DNA of 9,682 nucleotides from Methanosarcinales archaeon (GTDB taxonomy: Archaea; Halobacteriota; Methanosarcinia; Methanosarcinales; Methanogasteraceae): positions 1-9,682 of the forward strand of contig DAOVGE010000027.1 of assembly GCA_030672605.1 (NCBI GenBank), in the 5' to 3' direction. The notes beneath the pieces were generated by a model. The model was not told the origin of the DNA. It ran no database searches and saw only the letters and a program-made list of their open reading frames with translations. A program made the position numbers and the translations under genes. Of the stretch, positions 5,966 through 9,682 are shown in pieces (within the stretch, counting starts at the first letter, position 1; each line of letters starts with the position of its first letter).

Positions 5966-6790
5966 ATGACAATGGAACAGATTTCAAAGAAAATGTTACC
6001 ATTTGTATCAATTATGGTGCTCTTGGTATTCGGAACGTATGTGTCAGCAGAGGAAGGGCGTGTCAGCGTCATGGTCAATGCGCCCGAACACGTCTCTGGT
6101 ACGTTTGATGTCACGGTCGATATCGATGACGTGACCGATCTCACATCGGGACAGTTCGATCTCACGTTTGATCCGGACGTTCTGAGCGCTATAGATGTTA
6201 AATCCGGGAAGATAGGCGGAACAGAGGTTAAAAAAGATATGGAAGTTATAAAAGATGATAAGGTCAAAGTAATCTTCAATTTGCCGAACGCAGGTCTGGT
6301 TAGCGGTTCCGGATACCTGGCGACGATCACTTTCGAGGTGGTGGGAAATGTTGGCGATACCAGCGCACTTGAGCTGTCAAATGGGCTTCTCACCACTTAT
6401 GAGTCATCTGTTCATCCATCGACGGCAGGCAACGCCGAGAATGTGGGGGGTATGGTTGCTGACTGGTCTGGCGACGTGGTGACGGTGGCTTCCGGCGACG
6501 CCGGCACCGCAGCAACAACAGCAACAACAGCAGTAACGACAGCACCGGTGCGGATTGCGACCGCAACACCGGGACAACCGCAATCGCAATTCCGATCGTC
6601 CGGTTCGGATCCGGGATTGGCTATCGCATCTGCAGAGTCGGTCACGTCCACGCCTGCAGCAGGACACACAACCGATGCGGATGCAGCCGTTCTGGCTGAA
6701 CGATTCGGAATGTCGTCACACAATTTCAACGTGGTGTACCTGCTCATAGGCTTGCTCGCTTTCATCTACACGTTGGTGATACTCAGATAA
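5966..6790 (+). CDS. Secreted, membrane-anchored cohesin-domain protein
   Basis: 274 residues. A signal peptide covers 1-28 (a second ATG at 5972 could be the true start). Residues 31-174 form a cohesin domain: SGQFDLTFDPDVL at 61-73 and SGSGYLATITFEVVG at 113-127 are the hallmark strands. Cohesins bind dockerin modules on partner proteins with calcium-dependent affinity; outside cellulosomes they occur in archaea such as Archaeoglobus fulgidus. A Thr/Ala/Pro/Ser-rich linker (177-245), suited to O-glycosylation, leads to a single membrane helix at 255-273 and a final Arg. The tail lacks PGF, so it is probably a plain transmembrane anchor. The next gene is a paralogue 20 nt downstream. No dockerin is visible in the window, so the partner is encoded elsewhere. 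Confidence 0.87.
   Translation: MTMEQISKKMLPFVSIMVLLVFGTYVSAEEGRVSVMVNAPEHVSGTFDVTVDIDDVTDLTSGQFDLTFDPDVLSAIDVKSGKIGGTEVKKDMEVIKDDKVKVIFNLPNAGLVSGSGYLATITFEVVGNVGDTSALELSNGLLTTYESSVHPSTAGNAENVGGMVADWSGDVVTVASGDAGTAATTATTAVTTAPVRIATATPGQPQSQFRSSGSDPGLAIASAESVTSTPAAGHTTDADAAVLAERFGMSSHNFNVVYLLIGLLAFIYTLVILR
6509..6543 (+). repeat. Triplet-rich ACA/GCA repeat in the cohesin linker
   Basis: A run of GCA, ACA, GTA and ACG codons, chiefly GCA-ACA-ACA units, encodes the Thr/Ala linker TATTATTAVTTA-like segment. It is a simple in-frame repeat that can change linker length. Confidence 0.7.
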
Positions 6791-6810
6791 TTATGCAGAG
6801 AGGGAATAGA

Positions 6811-8148
6811 ATGAGACGGATCGCAATCATCGCATTGGTGCTGGCTCTATCGGTGAGCATCGCACCCCACGCAGTAGCGGAGACTACGGTCAGTGTCGAT
6901 TCTTCCGAGTATATCTCTGGCAGCAGGTTTGATGTTGAAATTAAGATCAGTGGGGTCGAAGAACTGGACACGGGGCAGTTCTGTCTCCTATTCGATCCGA
7001 ACGTTCTGAACGTAACCGATGTTGAGGCTGGGAGCGTGGACGACAAAGACGTGACAATAGGTGGTTGGGAGCTTGTGCGTTACCATACAACCCAGGGCAT
7101 CGCTATCATCGAGGTCGTGTTCAATATCCCCGGTTCTGATGTGGCAAGCGGCTCGGGAAGCTTGGCAACGATTGCTTTTGAGGTAACCGGCGAAGACGGG
7201 AATTGCAGCTCTTTGAACATAACCAAACCGGACACGCTCCCGATAACCAAATTCAAGAACGGGAAACTATGGGATGGCGAGGGTGAAGAGATATCCACCG
7301 TCTGGGTGAACAGTAACGTCTGCATCGGCGAGCCCCCTGCGGATGCACAAAAAGCCCGCGTCACCGTCTTTGTGAAGAATCGTGACGACGATTCGCTCGA
7401 TGTCGAGCTGCATATCGATGGAAACTTCACAAAGAGCAAAAAAGTCTCAAAGGATAAAAAAGAAGACTTTAGCAGTTACCCACTGGACGTGGGGACTCAT
7501 GAATTCAAGATCAGATGGTATGATCCCGATACGGATGAATGGTACGAAAAGCACGAAGAGCATAGCGTATCTGGCACAACTGCCCTGACTCTGATGACCG
7601 ATGAGCACACCGAGGAGGATAATAAGATCGGCGCCAGTGTCTACGTGAAGAACATGGACGATGACACTCTGGATGTTTACCTCTACCTCGATTCCGTGTA
7701 TAAAAAATACAAGAGCGTCTCGTCCGGAAGCGTTGGTGATTACGGCGAATACGAGTTCGAAATTGACGAAAATAGCTTACATTTGTTCAAGATCGAATGG
7801 CTCGATCCTGATACCGGGATAAATTATGAACAGATCACAAGAGAGCATATAACCGGCGAAACGGCTGTGACCCTCTATATTGATAATCACACGGCTCCTG
7901 AAGAGATCCCGACCGCGGTTCCAACTGCTTTCGCGTCCCCTGCTTCAACTCCCGGGCTAACCCTGACCCCTGCACAGACTGCCGAGATGCACACGAACCC
8001 GAACCCGAACCCGAATCTATTGTCAGATACGCAACCCGCCGAAAGCTATGCCGGAGATTGTGCCATGGAGCCTGAGATCGGCGCCGTGTGCACGCTGGTC
8101 GCATTCGTCGCTGTTCTGTTTGTGTTGATGCAGATCAGGAGAATTTAG
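6811..8148 (+). CDS. Secreted cohesin protein with two tandem ~90-residue modules and C-terminal anchor
   Basis: 445 residues from ATG 6811, 5-6 nt after GAGAGGGA; the ATG at 6793 would add six residues before the signal peptide and lacks a good site. Residues 1-24 are a signal peptide ending AVA. Residues 26-172 are a cohesin domain (TGQFCLLFDPNVL at 54-66; GSGSLATIAFEVTG at 114-127), paralogous to the upstream gene. Two modules follow, 183-267 and 274-361, each starting with a strand of the form V-x-V-K-N-x-DDD-x-LDV, having WYDPDT or WLDPDT at mid-length and ending in TALTL/TAVTL plus His-Thr. I do not recognise a named family; they look like acidic beta-sandwich modules that could bind calcium. 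A Pro/Thr linker with NPNPNPN leads to a membrane helix (about 423-440) and RRI. The stop is TAG. Confidence 0.86.
   Translation: MRRIAIIALVLALSVSIAPHAVAETTVSVDSSEYISGSRFDVEIKISGVEELDTGQFCLLFDPNVLNVTDVEAGSVDDKDVTIGGWELVRYHTTQGIAIIEVVFNIPGSDVASGSGSLATIAFEVTGEDGNCSSLNITKPDTLPITKFKNGKLWDGEGEEISTVWVNSNVCIGEPPADAQKARVTVFVKNRDDDSLDVELHIDGNFTKSKKVSKDKKEDFSSYPLDVGTHEFKIRWYDPDTDEWYEKHEEHSVSGTTALTLMTDEHTEEDNKIGASVYVKNMDDDTLDVYLYLDSVYKKYKSVSSGSVGDYGEYEFEIDENSLHLFKIEWLDPDTGINYEQITREHITGETAVTLYIDNHTAPEEIPTAVPTAFASPASTPGLTLTPAQTAEMHTNPNPNPNLLSDTQPAESYAGDCAMEPEIGAVCTLVAFVAVLFVLMQIRRI
7994..8016 (+). repeat. 6-bp CGAACC tandem repeat coding Asn-Pro
   Basis: Nearly four copies of CGAACC in a row encode the NPNPNPN part of the linker just before the membrane anchor. 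Being in-frame hexamers, copy changes would not shift the frame. Confidence 0.8.
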
Positions 8149-8208
8149 GACGTTCATCCTCTGGGAATATCCTGATTCGTGGAAATATGGGACTTGGTAC
8201 GGGTGAGA

Positions 8209-8250
8209 GAGACGCGGAAGATATCGTTAACCCAGCGTCTCCACGTCTTT
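8209..8250 (+). terminator. Possible terminator of the cohesin operon
   Basis: GAGACGC at 8209-8215 is complementary to GCGTCTC at 8235-8241, giving a 7-bp stem with a 19-nt loop, followed by a T-rich CGTCTTTTG (8244-8252). The site is about 60 nt past the cohesin stop. Archaeal termination mainly needs T-runs, so the evidence is moderate at best. Confidence 0.35.
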
Positions 8251-8270
8251 TGTGCTGTTGCACGGCACTG

Positions 8271-8294
8271 CCTTATAACCCGGTGATTTCACCG
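8271..8294 (+). promoter_or_regulatory. TATA-like element followed by CGGTGA-TT-TCACCG palindrome
   Basis: CTTATAACC at 8272-8280 resembles the cohesin-operon TATA core and is directly followed by a perfect 6-bp inverted repeat with a TT centre (8281-8294). Between TATA and start site is a usual place for an archaeal repressor. If it drives the OsmC gene the leader would be about 250 nt and would contain the repeat cluster. Tentative. Confidence 0.3.
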
Positions 8295-8302
8295 ATTTTG
8301 GG

Positions 8303-8377
8303 ATTCGTGACATTCGTATATTCGTGTAATTCGTGATAAAATCACGAATGCAGACGAATACCACGAATACCACGAAT
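8303..8377. repeat. Inverted cluster of ATTCGTG / CACGAAT units
   Basis: Four ATTCGT(G) units at 8303, 8312, 8320 and 8329 face four (C)ACGAAT units at 8343, 8354, 8362 and 8371, at 8-11 bp spacing. The centre is a perfect 9-bp hairpin, ATTCGTGAT-AAA-ATCACGAAT, at 8329-8349. One more unit lies at 8175-8181. The whole can fold into an imperfect cruciform of about 35 bp per arm. This kind of ATTCGTG-rich spacer repeat may be a dispersed element; copies elsewhere in the genome cannot be checked here. Confidence 0.85.
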
Positions 8378-8554
8378 TTGGTTGCCGCAAGATACGTGTA
8401 TTTCACTGAAAAGCTCGGGTTGTATCATGTTACCCATCCGACTGACCATTACAGAAAAGATTGATATGGCACGGATACCGAAATTGGGACGGAGAGGCAA
8501 TTCCGGTGAAAGGAACCGGAACTGCAGAATTCTCACATAAGGAGGTCAACACCA

Positions 8555-8974
8555 ATGGACGCAAAATTTGTATTCTCGAACAGCCTGGAATGGAATGAGG
8601 GCTATCAGGCAACCATGTCGTTTGGCGAGAAAGCAAGCTTCGAGTTTGCCACGCCACCTGAATTCCGCGGTCCCGAAGGCTTCATCAGTCCCGAAGAACT
8701 GTTTGTCGCCTCTGCGAATGCATGCGCTCTCACAACATTCATCGCAAGAACTAAGAAGGCAGGGATCAACATCCTCGCTTATGAGTCCAGTGCGGAGGGT
8801 ACGCTGGAAAAGGTGGATGGACATTTGCTCTTCACGACAATCGTTGTGAAACCACGGATAAAGACGGATGGCGACAAAGAAACCGTGAAGGAGATTGTGG
8901 AGCAGGTCGAAAAAGGAGCTCTCGTGCTGAATTCGATGACGACCGTGGTCACGATAGACGCGACCATCGAATGA
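8555..8974 (+). CDS. OsmC/Ohr-family protein (second conserved Cys replaced)
   Basis: 139 residues from ATG 8555, 8 nt after a strong GGAGGT. The length and the central pattern (SPEELFVASANACALTTF at 45-62; GALVLNSM at 121-128) match the OsmC family of small thiol peroxidases that reduce organic hydroperoxides in the cytoplasm. The first conserved cysteine is present as C57 in the central helix. The second, normally in a C-x-V-x-x-x-x motif near residue 122, is A122 here. Loss of the second cysteine should abolish the usual disulphide cycle, so this may be a one-cysteine variant using another thiol, or a member with a non-peroxidase role. Its stop overlaps the next ATG as ATGA, suggesting a former or present coupled gene. 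Confidence 0.9.
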   Translation: MDAKFVFSNSLEWNEGYQATMSFGEKASFEFATPPEFRGPEGFISPEELFVASANACALTTFIARTKKAGINILAYESSAEGTLEKVDGHLLFTTIVVKPRIKTDGDKETVKEIVEQVEKGALVLNSMTTVVTIDATIE

Positions 8975-9273
8975 GAAACGCTGACTTTGACCAGTTTGAT
9001 TTCAAGGCGCCGTGGATGCCTCAGGAACTCTATGACATAGTGCTGAAATTTAGAGGGGGCATGCCATCGCGCCAGCCGCCCCACCCCGCAATGAATTGCG
9101 GGGCAGCCCCGTTGCTTCTTTCCTTCTTCTTATATACTCACCTTGATGCCGTACGAACCAGTACCGCTATGACTATTGTAATGTTGGACCTGGACGTAAT
9201 ACGTAGCAGGCGTGAGGTCAGCGACGATCTTCGCGTTCAGACCGCTACCGCTGTCATCATCCTGGTCAATTAG
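8971..9273 (+). pseudogene. Possible truncated gene start coupled to the OsmC gene
   Basis: ATGA overlap at 8971-8974 couples a new frame to the OsmC stop. About the first 30 codons read like a real N-terminus (FDFKAPWMPQELYDIVLKF), and the ending LKFRGG recalls the FHGH start of FmdE-like proteins, but that link is only a guess. From about 9065 the frame runs into a Pro-rich stretch over the hairpin at 9084-9103 and then overlaps the caspase-like gene in antisense, so the downstream part is unlikely to be coding. Likely a remnant cut by rearrangement. Confidence 0.3.
9084..9103. terminator. 9-bp perfect hairpin between convergent genes
   Basis: CCCCGCAAT-GA-ATTGCGGGG forms a perfect 9-bp stem with a two-base centre, followed on the plus strand by a pyrimidine/T-rich tract (9113-9128). 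It lies between the OsmC gene and the convergent caspase-like gene and could act as a bidirectional terminator or be a palindromic repeat element. Confidence 0.55.
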
Positions 9274-9682
9274 CTTCGTTTGACTGTCGGGACCGTAGAG
9301 CGACATCACAACATCCGTTCGCCCCTCGGTCTCAATTGTATATTGACCGGCTTTTACCGCAGTGAACTTATAGGTGTGCTTCTCCCCTGGCAGACTGATT
9401 TGAGCTGCAGTGGCTACTGTCTCAACAACCGTGAGTTCAACAAAATCACCATTCGGTGGAATGGTGGGTACAGCAAAAGCTCTCTGAGTACGAAAATCAT
9501 CAGATACAGGTCCATACTCGTTGTACTGTGGCTTTTGATCCGATTCTATCAACTCACAGATCGTACTGTGCAGGTCATCAAGAGTTCCCTGAAATGCACC
9601 ATCGCCCCACGCATCACATAACGCCATAGTGAAAGCGCCGCCTTTTTGATACCCAGCCGAACCAAAACCGTCACGGCATCCG
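9130..9682 (-). CDS. Caspase-like (peptidase C14) protein with C-terminal PPC domain, N-terminus off window
   Basis: The minus frame is open from the right edge to TAA at 9130-9132, with 183 residues visible. Visible residues 1-45 end a C14 caspase/metacaspase p20-like domain: GCRDGFGSAGYQKGGAFT at 1-18 resembles the strand after the catalytic Cys, including the GGAFT phrase. Residues about 97-183 are a PPC (bacterial pre-peptidase C-terminal) beta-sandwich: HTYKFTAVKAGQYTIET, a DDDSGSG turn, then ATYYVQVQHY and GTGSYGIKV. PPC domains are typical of exported proteases and adhesins, so export is likely, although the signal peptide is outside the window. The catalytic His and Cys are also outside, so activity cannot be judged. 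An ATG at 9627 is internal, because the conserved frame continues upstream. Confidence 0.8.
   Translation of the reverse strand, partial: GCRDGFGSAGYQKGGAFTMALCDAWGDGAFQGTLDDLHSTICELIESDQKPQYNEYGPVSDDFRTQRAFAVPTIPPNGDFVELTVVETVATAAQISLPGEKHTYKFTAVKAGQYTIETEGRTDVVMSLYGPDSQTKLIDQDDDSGSGLNAKIVADLTPATYYVQVQHYNSHSGTGSYGIKVSI

Larger units (their letters stand above)
8149..8554. other. 406-bp spacer between cohesin operon and OsmC gene
   Basis: No convincing gene is present. It holds a possible terminator (8209-8250), a TATA-like site beside a palindrome (8271-8294), the ATTCGTG/CACGAAT repeat cluster (8303-8377) and the strong ribosome-binding site GGAGGT (8541-8546) of the OsmC gene. A 37-codon frame at 8427-8540 has no ribosome-binding site and a very basic, low-complexity product, so it is not called. 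Frames at 8378-8465 are short and broken and might be a gene relic; nothing recognisable was found. Confidence 0.6.

Noticed and set aside
5380..6396. 338-codon minus-strand frame
   Set aside because: Runs antisense across the synthase end, the allosteric domain, a promoter and half of the cohesin gene, all of which have recognisable protein motifs.
8303..8377. CRISPR array
   Set aside because: Units are only 7 bp, spacing is 1-4 bp and orientation flips at the centre; no spacers of 30-40 bp.
8427..8540. 37-codon frame before the OsmC gene
   Set aside because: No ribosome-binding site, basic low-complexity product, ends just before the OsmC Shine-Dalgarno; no recognisable similarity.
9280..9621. 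113-codon plus-strand frame
   Set aside because: Antisense to the caspase-PPC gene; no domain or ribosome-binding site.

Overview
The window looks like a chromosome segment from a euryarchaeal methanogen or a related anaerobe (Methanomicrobia, Methanosarcinales or an ANME-type lineage). This rests on a GfcR-type HTH-phosphoribosyltransferase regulator, two proteins with PGF-CTERM archaeosortase tails, secreted cohesin-domain proteins, a CimA-type citramalate/isopropylmalate synthase, a tRNA without encoded CCA, and TATA-box promoters instead of -35/-10 elements. The exact lineage cannot be fixed from the sequence alone.

Layout, left to right. (1) 1-1687, minus: a CPA1 (NhaP-type) cation/proton antiporter fused to a TrkA nucleotide-sensing module; its C-terminal end is off the left edge. 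(2) 1944-3530, plus: a likely operon holding a 59-residue secreted micro-protein that is almost only signal peptide plus PGF-CTERM tail, a larger PGF-CTERM protein with a NEW3/CARDB-like beta-sandwich, and a class I SAM methyltransferase. (3) 3540-4254, minus: gfcR, preceded by tRNA-Arg(UCG) on the same strand. (4) 4393-5886, plus: a CimA/LeuA-family synthase whose catalytic and allosteric parts are separated by one in-frame TAG and whose catalytic part has no ATG, GTG or TTG start. (5) 5966-8148, plus: a two-gene operon of paralogous membrane-anchored cohesin proteins, the second with a tandem repeat of about 90 residues. (6) 8149-8554: a 406-bp spacer with a dense inverted cluster of ATTCGTG/CACGAAT units. 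(7) 8555-8974, plus: an OsmC-family protein lacking the second conserved cysteine, then a possible gene remnant and a strong hairpin. (8) 9130-9682, minus: the C-terminal end of a secreted caspase-like (C14) protein with a PPC domain, cut by the right edge.

Four, probably five, of the protein genes encode cell-surface or exported products, so much of the window concerns the archaeal surface: archaeosortase-processed proteins, cohesin scaffolds and a caspase-PPC protein. The points most worth checking are the synthase gene with its in-frame amber codon and missing start, and the PGF-CTERM micro-protein, whose predicted mature form is only about 14-17 residues.
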